A stretch of DNA of 64,000 nucleotides, taken from the NCBI GenBank assembly GCA_946811695.1, contig OX328126.1, forward strand, positions 87,276,151-87,340,150. Reading direction: 5' to 3'. Each line of letters begins with the position of its first letter. The first letter of the stretch is position 1. A program made the position numbers and the translations under genes. The DNA is from Gonocerus acuteangulatus (taxonomy: Eukaryota > Arthropoda > Insecta > Hemiptera > Coreidae). Below the pieces are notes generated by a model. The model was given only the letters and a program-made list of their open reading frames with translations, did not search any database and was not told the origin of the DNA. Below are positions 1 to 11,275 of the stretch, piece by piece.

Positions 1-179
1 ACATCTTCTTCGTTGTTTATAGCCTTACCCGACGATCAGATGGTTTCTTTTGCCTTATCTTGGAAGAAGGAAGGCAGGATTTTGATGGTGCAATGCGCAA
101 AAAATTTTAATAAAAATAAATTTTGGACTCAATTTATTTATTTTAAATTGTTATTAGGTTTTCAACAAACCTAATTAAT
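1..179. other. No recognisable feature
   Basis: AT-rich sequence in the putative last visible intron of the Mth-like gene. I see no motif or repeat boundary here. Confidence 0.4.
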
Positions 180-595
180 TCGAACCTAAGAAATTCGAAC
201 ACACTCCCTCTCAAGAAACAAACAGAGGAATAAATGATAAAGAAAGCAATATTTTCCTGACACCTTCAAAAAAGTTGAATATTGAGGATGCCAAAATTGA
301 ACTTGAAACTAACGCTAATAAATATCCATTACCATATGAAAAACTTGTCTCCTTACCAGAAATATCTGTATTTCAAAAGAACAAAATTGACTTTGTAAAA
401 GAATTCACAAAGGATATTGGCGGTTTGGCAGAAATGCTCGTCGACACTAGAAAATTAACTAAAAATCGAATTGCTAAAATCCACATTAGAAAACTAACAA
501 AAGCCATCTCCAAAACACCTGTTGACGGAGTAAACAACATATCGACTCAAGATAGTGATAACTTTTCTCATCATAATAATAAAGAAAATATTTAA
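180..595 (+). pseudogene. LINE ORF1 (gag) C-terminal remnant, I-like
   Basis: One frame is open from about 180 to the stop at 593-595, rich in Lys, Asn and Glu and without a zinc knuckle. It was not recognised on its own. It is called a LINE ORF1 tail because 30 nt later a frame reads IKIIQWNCNGMYKHYEYLNK and stops, matching the usual start of a non-LTR retrotransposon endonuclease ORF. Spacing and order (ORF1 end, then ORF2 start) fit. The rest of ORF2 is missing, so this is a broken 5' piece of an element. Confidence 0.45.
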
Positions 596-625
596 TTTTA
601 TGTAGCGTAACATGTGGCAGAATAT

Positions 626-688
626 ATAAAGATCATTCAATGGAACTGTAACGGCATGTATAAACATTACGAATACCTAAATAAATAA
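626..688 (+). pseudogene. LINE ORF2 start remnant (endonuclease N-terminus)
   Basis: Twenty codons reading IKIIQWNCNGMYKHYEYLNK end at a TAA. The QWNCNG box is the conserved start of the apurinic-like endonuclease domain in I, Jockey and related LINEs. Nothing further of the endonuclease follows. Confidence 0.55.
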
Positions 689-861
689 CGATATTATAAT
701 AGAATCATGGTATTTTCTCATATGCCTAGCTTTTCCCAAAGTTCCGTAAACACAACATTTTTTTTCTCCTAAACTATAATTGCTGATTTTTTTTGTTTTT
801 GGTTATTATACATTCTTTTAAGTGTCTAAAAGGAGTTTATATCTATTTAGATGGAAAAATC

Positions 862-1063
862 TCAAAAACATCCAGTAGAAATAGGCTTGGGATTTAATGG
901 GTTAAACTGGAGGAAAAATCCAGTAGAAATAGGCTTGGGATTTAATGGGTTAAACTGGAGGAAAAATCCAGTAGAAATAGGCTTGGGATTTAATGGGTTA
1001 AACTGGAGGAAAAATCCAGTAGAAATAGGCTTGGGATTTAATGGGTTAAACTGGAGGAAAAAA
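862..1063. repeat. 48-bp minisatellite, about 4 copies
   Basis: Four nearly identical 48-bp units starting ccagtagaaataggcttggg. Because 48 is a multiple of three and no unit has a stop, both strands stay open, which produces spurious ORFs rather than a gene. Confidence 0.9.
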
Positions 1064-1446
1064 AACAAATGAAAGGAAAGTTGTATACATATCAGTTTTC
1101 TAATCAGTCCATTATAAGTATAATTTATTTTGGGAATTCAATTGAGGATTTAATTGTATAAATAGAATGTAATATAGACTGTTTTGTTTCAAAAATTCTA
1201 ATATGTTTTTATATAATCCACTCTGAGTAAGTCACATTGAAGTGAATTTATAATTATTATTTTAATACTTATTCATATAAAAATAAACTTTAGGAATAGT
1301 AATTATATTGTATTTGAGAGGATTGGGGAGGATGTGAAGAAATTCTATAATATTTGGATGGATTCATGGATTGTGCTAAAACATAATTGGACTCTCAATA
1401 CTAAGATTCAAGCTTATTATAAAACAGGCGGACAATATTTTCATGA
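1064..1446. other. No recognisable feature
   Basis: AT-rich sequence between two repeats. I see no coding or structural signal. Confidence 0.4.
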
Positions 1447-1545
1447 TTTTAGCGTGTTTCCTCCCTCCATCCATACGAAGGAAATCCGCTTATGAGGTTG
1501 ACCTAAAGAAGCAACCCGAAAGTGGCGACTCCAATAACACGTTTC
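1447..1545 (-). mobile_element. Hairpin-ended (TA)n-family element, terminal fragment
   Basis: Starts tttagcgtgtttcctccctc and continues with a gaggttgacct block, matching the end module at 35924, 41977, 39385-39430, 40240-40300, 21636-21778 and 56132. Its inner side is interrupted by the 60-bp minisatellite. Confidence 0.6.
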
Positions 1546-1567
1546 AGTTCTCAAGACCATGAAAAAA

Positions 1568-2222
1568 AGGTTGATAAGCAACCAGTGAATTGTTGTCTAT
1601 TCTTTGATAGCCTTCATCAGCTAAAAAAGATTGATAAGCAACCAGTGAATTGCTGTCTATTCTTTGATAGCCTTCATCAGCTAAAAAAGGTTGATAATCA
1701 ACCAGTGAATTGTTGTCTATTCTTTGATAGCCTTCATCAGCTAAAAAAGGTTGATAATCAACCAGTGAATTGTTGTTTATTCTTTGATAGCCTTCATCAG
1801 CTAAAAAAGGTTGATAAGCAACCAGTGAATTGTTTTATATTCTTTGGTAGCCTTCATCAGCTAAAAAAGGTTGATAAGCAACCAGTGAATTGTTGTCTAT
1901 TCTTTGGTAGCCTTCGTCAGCTAAAAAAGGTTGATAAGCAACCAGTGAATTGTCTATTCTTTGATAGCCTTCATCAGCTAAAAAAGGTTGATAAGCAACA
2001 AGTGAATTGTTGTCTATTCTTTGGTAGCCTTCGTCAGCTAAAAAAGGTTGATAAGCAACCAGTGAATTGTCTATTCTTTGATAGCCTTCATCAGCTAAAA
2101 AAGGTTGATAAGCAACCAGTGAATTGTTGTCTATTCTTTGGTAGCCTTCATCAGCTAAAAAAGGTTGATAAGCAACCAGTGAATTGTTGTCTATTCTTTG
2201 GTAGCCTTCATCAGCTAAAAAA
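1568..2222. repeat. 60-bp minisatellite, about 11 units, with half hammerhead motif
   Basis: Eleven units of 60 bp, two of them shortened to 54 bp by a 6-bp deletion. Each unit contains tagccttcatcagct, whose reverse complement agctgatgaaggcta is almost identical to the CTGACGA side of the hammerhead-like motifs at 63409-63439 and 63569-63599. The GAAAC partner is absent. The array is open in one frame, but the encoded repeat is not a plausible protein. Confidence 0.9.
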
Positions 2223-2255
2223 CAAACACAACTGGAGAATTACAAAACGAAATTC

Positions 2256-2558
2256 ATGAGCAGTACTCATGAATGGCAAGCTAGTCCGCAGCTATCAAGA
2301 CGTGATGAAGTAGTAATTACAAGACTGAGAATTGGACACTCTCATTTAACACATTCCCATCTCATGACAAGGCAAGACAGTCCAATATGTCAGACATGCA
2401 ACAGACAACTAACAGTTAAACACTTACTTACAGTATGCAGAACACGAGACTATTTAACGATTCCACATGACATGTCCGAACTGTTTTCTAAAAAACGCCT
2501 ACACATTGTTACTATTCTACAACACTTACATAAAATGAAACTGTACGACAAAATATGA
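2256..2558 (+). pseudogene. LINE ORF2 C-terminus (I-like, after RNase H)
   Basis: A 100-residue end of a LINE polyprotein. It carries the hallmark tail ITRLRIGHSHLTHSHLMTRQ, then a Cys-x2-Cys...His...Cys cluster (CQTCNRQLTVKHLLTVC), then IPHDMSELFS and a KLYDKI end. The same tail occurs at 29.6, 33.3, 34.1, 44.0 and 48.7 kb. Reverse transcriptase and RNase H are missing because of 5' truncation, so it is not functional. Confidence 0.85.
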
Positions 2559-2594
2559 CTCAACTGAACGTATGTATGGTTTAATGAAGCGATT

Positions 2595-2992
2595 GCGAAT
2601 AAATGTTTGTGTGTGTGTGATGACGTGCATAAGAGCGGCTTCAGTATAGAATATGAGTGTGTGTGTGATGACGTGCATAAGAGCGGCTTCAGTATAGAGT
2701 ATGAGTGTGTGTGTGTGTGTGCATAAGAGCGGCTTCAGTATAGGGTATGAGTGTGTGTGTGTGATGACGTGCATAAGAGCGGCTTCAAAATAGAGTATGA
2801 GTGTGTGTGTGTGATGACGTGCATAAGAGCGGCTTCAGTATAGAGTATGAGTGTGTGTGTGTGATGACGTGCATAAGAGCGGCTTCAGTATAGAGTATGA
2901 GTGTGTGTGTGTGTGTGCATAAGAGCGGCTTCAGTATAGAGTATGAGTGTGTGTGTGTGTGATGACGTGCATAAGAGCGGCTTCAGTATAGA

Positions 2993-3034
<42 letters not shown>

Positions 3035-3160
3035 ATAAGAGCGGCTTCAGTATAGAGTATGAGTGTGTGTGTGTGTGTGTGTGCATAAGAGCGGCTTCAG
3101 TATAGAGTATGAGTGTGTGTGTGTGATGACGTGCATAAGAGCGGCTTCAGTATAGAGTAT

Positions 3161-3222
<62 letters not shown>

Positions 3223-3242
3223 ATCAGAGCGGCTTCAGTATA
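2595..3242. repeat. GT-rich minisatellite inside a LINE 3' UTR
   Basis: About 13 units built from gcataagagcggcttcagta followed by a variable (GT)n stretch and, in most units, gatgac. Unit lengths differ mainly by the number of GT steps; the longest pure run is near 3164-3222. The last copy leads into the LINE tail region. Confidence 0.9.
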
Positions 3243-3659
3243 GAATATCCTTAAATTAAATATCTCGTCATAGAACAATGATTTGTATATTGAAATAAAC
3301 TATCAGATATTTTATTATTTATTATTATAATAGTTCAGTTATTGTTTTGTACTTCTTTCTTCTGTATTTTTTTTCTTTTTATTTGTTTTTGTTCGTTTTT
3401 ATTTTGTTAACTTTATGTTGTACTTTGTAGCCCTTGTGTTTACCTTATATCTTTTAATATTTTATTTACTTCTATTTGTTTACTTGTAATATTTTCATGA
3501 AATATGCGAGCAGATCACCTTGCTGTTCCGGAGCTCCATAAATAAATAAATAAACAAAAAAATAAACAAAACGAAATAAGTTAAACCAATAAAACAATAC
3601 GGTAAAATCGCTTATAAGAACAAGGTATCTTAATAAAACTACATTATTCTTAATAAAAT

Positions 3660-3860
3660 GAGTATTATTATTACCAGACGTTTCGGCTTGAAATTCAAAC
3701 CTTCATCAGGGCGATGAGATGAAGGAGAACTATACCTCAGGGATGTGTGATCATTTCTGATTGTATCGCATTGAGAAATGATTATACACGGTGATTGAGA
3801 AGAAGTTGGACTTTTTGTATGTATGTATGAATGGGGTTTAAGGACGAAGAACGTCAAAGG
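3660..3860 (-). ncRNA. Hammerhead-ribozyme-like motif, single copy (Penelope/retrozyme-like)
   Basis: On the minus strand CTGATGA (3703-3709) is followed by a possible stem II, GGTTTGA-ATT-TCAAGCC (7 bp, one G-T pair), then GAAAC (3680-3684) and GTC (3678-3680). This order matches the hammerhead core. One extra A sits between CTGATGA and stem II, and stem I pairing is weak, so activity is doubtful. Unlike the 57, 61 and 63 kb loci there is no inverted partner. Confidence 0.55.
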
Positions 3861-3869
3861 TTACCATCG

Positions 3870-4510
3870 TCCTGTAAAGTGTTTTTCAATGAAAATTATT
3901 TTGTACTATAAAGGTATGCACTACATATATTGTCGAGAATGCTCTTAAGTTGTAATGTTATATAATGTTCAAAAAGGGTTTTTAAAAATGGTTCTGAAAC
4001 TGCTATGGCTAATATAATTGTTTTACATGGATACTGCTAAAATAATAATTATGGTGATATGAGCTTGGTCCGTTACGGCATATTATTTAAAACTATACGC
4101 AATCAATGCATCTGCGTTCAAGGTATAGAATATATACAGAAATTATTTATTTTATTAATATATTTATTTTATTTTTTATTATTTATTTATTTATTTTTTT
4201 TTTATTTTTTTTTTGCTATATTTCTGTGTATAATTTTGATTTTTTAAGAAAAATTTAAGAAAATTTGGACTTTTTTATTTTCAATCTAAGTTTTTACGTT
4301 GTGTTATTACTTGAGCACATAAAAGCCTTCCGTGTGTTTATCTACTTTATATTTGTCAAATACCACTCACTCACTCACTGACCTATCATCGCCCATCCCA
4401 AACCACTCGGCAGAAAAAAATTGAAATTTTGCATTGACATTCCCTTTAGAACGTAAACTCTCGCTAAGAAAGTTTTTTTTTTTTTTTATATATATTCAAA
4501 TTTTTAAGTA
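3870..4510. other. AT-rich stretch, no gene
   Basis: Contains T-rich runs (4140-4260, 4470-4490) and nothing I can assign. Confidence 0.4.
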
Positions 4511-5372
4511 CAGTAGAACTTGGACAATTCGAACCCCTAGAGACCGACAAAAAAGTTCGAATTACCCAAAATTCGAATTATAAAAGGTTTTTGAAAATAG
4601 AGAGGTAAAAAATCGAACTTCATATTTTCACATTTTTTAATTTAAAAAAATACATTTTATTTAAACAATAGCAAACGTTTCATAAATTGATGATTACGTA
4701 CATAAGTAATAAATAATTTATCAAAAAAGTAAAAATAAAAGTCAATTGTTTTGAAAAAAAATCATTTTCATGGGGAAGAATTTCAGATTTTTTCTTTATT
4801 CCTTTTTCAACTTCTTTAATCCAGCTATTTTCTCTGACAACGTTAAAGTTTCAGAGTTTTAAAGGCTTTGACATCTTAAATCAACAACTCACTGAACAGC
4901 ACTGCACACCAGGCACAAACAATACAACAGATGTAGGCGCTGACTGACTTATAAGAAATGAATATGGGAGGGATGGTGGGAGGGAAAGTTTTTTATTCTA
5001 GGATAAAACGGCAGGATGTAACTATGACCCCTGGAAGGGAGGAAGCGCGACCACCACTTTGCAGAACTCCTAGAGTCCAAGAACTAGACTATGGGACCGC
5101 CGCGCTTCTTGTCCCGGAACCCCTACATCCGTATCTTACTATCCTTCTTACCCGAGGGGAGAATATTTGAACAAGATTTAAGATCGACCGCCTCTCTGTC
5201 CACTTCCCATTGAAGGCACAGACTCGTTAAAAATTCGAATTATCCACAATTTTATTCGAATTAACCACGATTTTTTTACATTGTCTATGCCCTAAATTCT
5301 AGGGACCGAGAGAAATATTCGAATCAAAGACGGTTTCGAATTATCGAGGTTCGAATTATCCATATTCCACTG
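4511..5372 (-). mobile_element. pogo/Tigger-like element, copy 1, internally deleted
   Basis: Bounded by TA dinucleotides with inverted ends starting CAGTAGAACTTGGACAATTC and ending GAATTATCCATATTCCACTG. On the minus strand it holds a broken start of a Tigger-type DNA-binding domain (ATG at 4874, MSKPLKL then stop; KEVEKGIKKKSEI further on). There is no DDE catalytic domain. Copies at 23864 and 50364 carry the same deletion, so the deleted form itself multiplied. Confidence 0.85.
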
Positions 5373-5445
5373 TATTTTTAGAGCGGTTTGAATCTTTAGT
5401 TGTTTTCAATGAGAGCAGGTATGCCTAGGCAGCAAGAGCTGCTAG
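5373..5445. repeat. Inverted duplicate of 23785-23863
   Basis: The block next to Tigger copy 1 (tttttagagcggtttgaatc, then ttttcaatgagagcaggtat) occurs inverted beside Tigger copy 2. The duplicated unit therefore extended past the transposon end. Confidence 0.75.
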
Positions 5446-6477
5446 GGCACCAGGTCAGCTGTTAGCGTACTGTATTTATTTCATAATATTATTTCTGTTC
5501 GAGCTTCATTTCAACTATGATGGCAGACCTTCAATTACTAGAAATAAACTGTGATTTTGTCCCTGTACCTGGTGAGGGTCTATCCAAGGTAATAATAATA
5601 TCGTGAACCCTTAAACTCCTGTTCCTGGTAAGGTTATCGGTTTGTTGACCCTGGTCCGGAGCGCCCCAATGTCCAAAAACATTATACTTCGATTACTTAT
5701 AAATTGATAAATAACATATAGCATGACGGGAGCCGCAAATAAACTGCGGGAGCTATAATAAACTGCACAAAATTATATACATAGTAGCGGTAATTTTGAT
5801 GTTACATTATTTACGTAATAAAATAACTACTTATCTGCCGTGACATGGGTATTCAGCTAGTTGTCATATAAATTATTCACCTTCTCTAGTCCCTAGTTAT
5901 TATGAATTCTTCCTTTGAAGCTAGAAGATATTTATAGAAAAGCTAGAATTACAAACTACTCCTTCAATTCGGCCTTCCATCTCGATAGATCCTTGAATTA
6001 TATTTTTATGAAAATAATTTTCTAATATCTTGGAGAAATATTGTCCTCAATTTGTAGGTCGTGTTTTATGCATTAATTGAAGACAATAAATAGCCTCGTT
6101 TTCAATTTTATGGAACAACAATCCCGCATTATTGATTTTTCATTAGCAACCATCCTCTCCTTGCCAGAAGGATGTCAATCTTCCATTATCAGAAGGAGCT
6201 GTACCTTCAGCCAATTCTAAATCATGGGAGATGTTCCGATTGGTGAATGCAAATCATGGGAGCTACAGAACTATTCTATTGTGCTGTAGTTCCAAGAATA
6301 GTAGTACCTTGAAAGAGAAAGGGCGAATCTGAAAAATGAATTTTTTTCATTTATTTTTTCATGGGTCAGAAAGATGTAGGCAACATGACTTTTCGCCTTG
6401 TTTCTCTGGTCTGCTATTCGTTCTTCCACAGTTTCAAGTTAAAGTGAATAGCACCACCATATATGAAAAATTCAATG

Positions 6478-6480
<3 letters not shown>
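5446..6480. other. No recognisable feature
   Basis: About 1 kb of intronic-looking sequence. It was searched on the minus strand for the missing TM6/TM7 exon of the receptor without success. Confidence 0.4.

Positions 6481-6540
<60 letters not shown>
6481..6540. repeat. (TA)n microsatellite
   Basis: About 30 uninterrupted TA steps. Confidence 0.95.
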
Positions 6541-6543
<3 letters not shown>

Positions 6544-6837
6544 TTCATTTAGAAATGATTCATTTAGAAACAGAGAACTCTGTTGATCATCAAACAGAAT
6601 ACATGGAAAGTTCTAGACAGGCGTAGAGAGGTTTAACAAAATATCACGCACCTAATAACAAGACTTGATGTTCCTTAATAACAAGACTCATGTGGAAAAT
6701 TGTAGTTGGCACCTACAAATTGTGTCATCGGGGCGATATACCCCCCCCCCCCCCCCCCCATAGAATTAAAAGGTGCTAATAAAAAGAAAAAAATCAGTCT
6801 ACATATAACTTGTAACTTGCTTGAAATTATGCCATAC

Positions 6838-7009
6838 CTCGACCTGTCGGACTTGAACTTGTTGTCAGCTATAGGAGTATGTCCGACTTTGTCCAAGTCA
6901 CTCTTCACCTTGGCACAATGTCTGGCAGTGAGGATGAAGAACACTAGATTCACTGTTAGTAGAATCCCGACAGGACCCGTGAAGAACAGGAACAGCCCGA
7001 AAGATGTAT
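6838..7009 (-). CDS. Mth-like GPCR, internal exon encoding TM5 and ICL3
   Basis: This 172-nt exon has acceptor cctgtttcag and donor AG|gtatgg. It encodes (N)TSFGLFLFFTGPVG, then ILLTVNLVFFILTARHC and AKVKSDLDKV, ending FKSDRS. GPxGxLLxxNxxFFxLTA is the TM5 signature of Mth-like receptors, and the charged tail is intracellular loop 3, which couples to G proteins in this class. It contributes 56 whole residues and joins in phase to the TM4/ECL2 exon 17.9 kb upstream. The next exon (TM6-TM7) should begin with one base completing Arg, but none was recognised between here and position 1, so it probably lies outside the window. The 20-C run at about 6740-6760 is intronic, just past the donor. Confidence 0.9.
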
Positions 7010-7187
7010 CTGAAACAGGAAGAGGATCGTAGATTCGACTTCAGAGAAACAATATTACATATTTGTAATATTTATGTTGCCCTAAACACAAACGTACAAT
7101 TAATACTTTGGTTGCGATACAACAAAAATAGATTTTTGATTGCACACTCCGCAACGTGCCGTAGGAAACGTTAGGCGAACTCATTAA

Positions 7188-7398
7188 ATTGTAAAGCAGA
7201 CTACACAGGTAGGCCTGTCAGTTAAACCTGAACAGTCCACCTGAAGTCCGGTCGCCTGAACGTGTATATATTCCGGCCGGTCTGTCAGTTAAGGCTTTTC
7301 AGGCGGCCGGAATATACACATGTTCAGGCGACCGGCTTTCAGGCGGACTGTTCAGATTTAACAATCAGGCGTGCCTGACCGTGTGTAGCCTGTTTAAA
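7188..7398. mobile_element. Small foldback element (about 210 bp)
   Basis: Two GC-richer arms pair around a centre near 7290: cctgaacagtccacctgaag and tcgcctgaacgtgtatat on the left mirror atacacatgttcaggcga and aggcggactgttcag on the right. No coding capacity. Most likely a MITE. Confidence 0.7.
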
Positions 7399-7562
7399 AG
7401 TTATAGGTCAGTTACTTTTCAACAAAATATCATTGATTGAATTGGAACTTGTAAGAATGTGTTTAAGTATCTTTCCGATAAAAATTACACAACAGAAATA
7501 TGGCTCGTGCCGTATTTCTAAACCACGATTCATTTTTTCTGCATACAATACACGATTGCATA

Positions 7563-8416
7563 CTGCAGAAAGCCATGACTACAATATGCCAACCATTGAT
7601 TGCAGAAAGCTCTTGATCATAATGTGTCAACCAATGACTTCAGATAGCTCTTGATCATAATGTGTCAACCAATGACTTCAGATAGCTCTTGATCAAAATA
7701 TGTTAACCAATGACGCAGATAGCTCTTGATCAAAATATGTCAACCATTGACTGCAGACAGCTCTTGATCATAATGTGTCAACCAATGACTTCAGATAGCT
7801 CTTGATCATAATGTGTAAACCAATGACTTCAGATAGCTCTTGATCAAAATATGTTAACCAATGACTTCAGATAGCTCTTGATCAAAATATGTTAACCATT
7901 GACTTCAGATAGCTCTTAATCAAAATATGCCAACCATTGACTGCAGATAGCTTTTGATCATCATGTGTCAGCCAATGACTTCAGATAGCTCTTGATCAAA
8001 ATATGTTAACCATTGACTTCAGATAGCTCTTGATCAAAATATGCCAACCATTGACTGCAGATAGCTTTTGATCATAATGTGTCAACCAATGACTTCAGAT
8101 AGCTCTTGATCATAATTTGTCAACCAATGACTTCAGATAGCTCTTGATCATAATGTGTCAAACAATGACTTCAGATAGCTCTTGATCAAAATGTGTCATC
8201 CAATGACTTTAGAGAGCTCTTGATCATAATGTGTCAACCAATGACTTCAGATAGCTCTTGATCAAAATATGTTAACCATTGACTTCGGATAGCTCTTGAT
8301 CAAAATATGCCAACCATTGACTGCAGATAGCTTTTGATCATAATGTGTCAACCAATGACTTCAGATAGCTCTTGATCGAAATATGCCAACCATTGACTGC
8401 AGTTAACTCTTGATTA
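7563..8416. repeat. 38-bp minisatellite, about 22 copies
   Basis: The unit contains agctcttgatcataatgtg and tcaaccaatgacttcagat. Variants alternate between ataatgtg and aaaatatg forms, suggesting local amplification of blocks. Confidence 0.9.
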
Positions 8417-8507
8417 TTTATTTATTTATTGTGAGTATCGAAACGGAGGCGACGAACTCATTAAAACGACAGAATCAAAGGCAGTTAGTTTTGTTCATTC
8501 GTAGATC
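8415..8507 (-). mobile_element. LINE 3' tail inserted in the 38-bp minisatellite
   Basis: About 93 bp starting tatttatttatttattgtga (reverse of an ATAA-type LINE tail) interrupts the array. The repeat motif taactcttgat flanks it on both sides, giving a roughly 11-bp target duplication. Confidence 0.75.
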
Positions 8508-8519
8508 TAACTCTTGATC

Positions 8520-9245
8520 ATAACGCTTCAACCATTGACTGCATATAGTTCTTGATCAGAATTTGCATCGTTTAAATGATAACTGGGTACATTTTAAAAC
8601 CTGTGGACTTTATATATTACTGTAATCACTAAGAAAATTCATTTTGTTAAAATACATTAAGAATATTGTTATAATTTTTTTTACTTGTTTGTTTATTTTT
8701 TGTTTCCAAATATTGAGGCGATTATTATAAAATTAGTGTCCTCTCTCTGATGTCAGTAAGCTAAGAGAAATCTTCTTTATACTTGGAATCAATATTAAAA
8801 AATGTCTGTAATAAACGCTATCTGTATGTATATATATATACAAAATTCATACATGCGGGCTTGTAAACAGACTCGAATACAGAAAATTTAACGTTAACGT
8901 TTCCCTAACATATTGCACTATCGATTCCACATAAAAAGCGGGTTTTCCTCGTTTCTATAGAGGGCTTTGGGAGGAAATAGGATGAAGTGAAAGTATATTC
9001 AGGTCAGCTGATTAATTAAAGGCTTCTTTGAAAGATTACTTTTTCATATTTAATAATTCGCATTAACTCCAACAGAGTGACTAGTCATGTACTCGCCTAG
9101 TTATGTCCACGTTCCGACCGACCACTAGCGTGACTACTATCAGCTATTATCTACAGTAATTCGCGGATGTTCATAATCCAGGAATAGTCTGACGTCAGAG
9201 AACTATCGTCCTAGATATTACCGGAGACGGAAAGTGAAGGTGAAC
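8520..9245. other. No recognisable feature
   Basis: Intronic-looking AT-rich sequence with a short (TA)n near 8827. Confidence 0.4.
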
Positions 9246-10025
9246 ACTGCGTGGAGTGGATGGATATCCTCCTACACCACGGTGGTGGTAGTGCAGTGGA
9301 TGGATACCCTCTTACACCATGGTGGTGGTAGTGCAGTGGATGGATACCCTCTTACACCACGGTGGTGGTAGTGCAGTGGATGGATATCCTCCACTAGTTC
9401 CTACACCACGGTGGAAATAGTGCAATGTATGGATATCGTCCAATGGTTCCTACACCACGGTGGTGGTAGTGCAGTGGATGGATATCCTCCAACACCACGG
9501 TGGTGTTAGTGCAGTGGGTGGATATCCTCCACTAGTTCCTACACCACGGTGGAGGTAGTGCAGTGTATGGATATCGTCCAATGGTTCCTACACCACGGTG
9601 GTGGTAGTGCAGTGGATGGATATCCTCCAACACCACGGTGGTGTTAGTGCAGTGGGTGGATATCCTCCACTAGTTCCTACACCACGGTGGAGGTAGTGCA
9701 GTGTATGGATATCGTCCACTGGTTCCTACACCGCGGTCGTGGTAGTGCAGTGGATGGATATCCTCCACTAGTTCCTACACCACGGTGGTAATAGTGCAGT
9801 GGGTGGATATCCTCCACTGGTTCCTACACCACGGTGGAGGAAGTGCAGTGTATGGATATCGTCCACTGGATCCTACACCGCGGTCGTGGTAGTGCAGTGG
9901 ATGGATATCCTCCACTAGTTCCTACACCACGGTGGTAATAGTGCAGTGTATGGATATCCTCCACTGGTTCCTACACCACGGTGGAGGTAGTGCAGTGGAT
10001 GGTTATCCTCCAACAGTTCCTACAC
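9246..10025. repeat. 49-bp-type minisatellite
   Basis: Units combine gtggatggatatcctccact, agttcctacaccacggtgg and a gtagtgca joint. A shorter form lacks the actagttcc part. ccaccacggtggtgg is itself palindromic, so each unit can form a hairpin. Confidence 0.9.
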
Positions 10026-10028
10026 CAC

Positions 10029-10880
10029 GAACGAAAAACGTTATGCTTACTTCATAAGCTTGTTTTTACTCGTTTTATAGGTTTATTCGCCTATGAAAAC
10101 GAATGAAACCATGTTTAAGGCGACAGCATTAACGGTTTTCGAGAAAAGTGGGAAAATATTTGTTGAATCAAATCTTTTGGTCTGGGTACTTAGAATCATG
10201 GGATTCATTTAAAATATTTTCTGCATGTTTGAAAGTCATGTAAACAAAGATGTTTTAATTTTGGTTACGTTCGGAGTTAAGGAAGGATTAGAATAAAATA
10301 TTTTATTTTTAGACATGAAACTTTTTGGGAAGTTTTGGGGTATATTTTCCGTAATATATCGAAAAGCGGCTGGGAATCTTGGTAAATGGAAGGTTACCAT
10401 TCAAAAGCTTACTAAACGCTCTACAAAAAGAATTCTGAAGCAATTTTCGATTAGGCAATGTCAATCGGAGAAATAAGTGCTTAAAGCTTCAAATTTGTTT
10501 CTTTTGTTTTTTTAAACGGGTATTTGTAGTTGTTTAGCTCACTTTTTAATTGGTCGTTTTTTTTTTTAATTGGAATTATTTGTAGAATTAGTACTATAGT
10601 AGAAGAGTAGAAGAAAATGTAAACATTTTGATATTTTTCAAATCATTGAACAGTAAGATTAGTATCTCTAGGAGTGGATGAAGGGTGCTGCCTGACCCAT
10701 TTTCTGTCAGGTAGAGGTGAGGGTCTAGGTGGAACTACTTGAGGTCATAAATTATTTCGTGACAGGTCTAACCAAAATTTTAACTGTTTCTATTTCAACC
10801 TTTCCAAATGACATTAGGACTAGCAATGGAACCGCGCTAAGTTGATGTAGTTCCTGCGAGCCGGACTTTTTTTATTCTTT
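10029..10880 (+). mobile_element. Inner and right part of a (TA)n-family element
   Basis: Homologous to 36200-36740 (shared gaaaacgaatgaaaccat, then gagaaaagtgg, ttctgaagcaa and ttttttaaacggg) and ends with a right terminus accgcgctaagttgatgtag ttcctgcgag. The right terminus recurs at 37250-37278, 27556, 61895 and 62365. No protein is encoded. Confidence 0.6.
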
Positions 10881-11275
10881 TTAAAGTGTTACATTGAAAT
10901 GTTTTTGACGACATTATGTTTAGTGGGAAGTCATTTTTTGGGTAAATTCTTCTTTATAATTTGTAATTAGACGTATTTTAGTATCCTTAGTTCAAATAAT
11001 ATGCATTGCCACCTTCCAATCCTCCTCTCCTTAGGACAGTATTACAATAATAAGGATAAGAACGGATCATAGCTTAGCAGTTTCTACGAGTGGGTTTTTT
11101 TAAAAAATAAATTATTATTCAGCTAAGCCTTTAATTAATATTCGAATTTTCGTGCAAGGCGGAAGGTCAAATAATAAAAACTAATTATTTGAACTAACTT
11201 AATTTATCTTTTGCCTATCCGAAAGAATCCATATTCCACCAAATCGGAATCTTTCAGACCATGACTAGTCTAGAC

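Larger units (their letters stand above)
2229..3560 (+). mobile_element. I-like LINE, 3' fragment with minisatellite in the 3' UTR
   Basis: Contains the C-terminal end of ORF2 (2256-2558), then a repeat-filled 3' UTR, then a tail of ATAAATAAATAAATAA near 3536-3552. The sequence gagcagatcaccttgctgtt before the tail recurs in reverse orientation near 39763-39790 and 32867-32900, marking a common 3' UTR. The element is 5'-truncated and abuts the 60-bp minisatellite. Confidence 0.75.

Noticed and set aside
1522..2259. Long open frame of 245 codons across the 60-bp repeats
   Set aside because: It is a by-product of a 60-bp unit (multiple of three) without stops; no start context or splice signal and no plausible protein.
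1..6837. TM6/TM7 exon of the Mth-like receptor
   Set aside because: Searched by eye on the minus strand for a frame starting after one base of an Arg codon; nothing convincing was found, so it probably lies outside the window.
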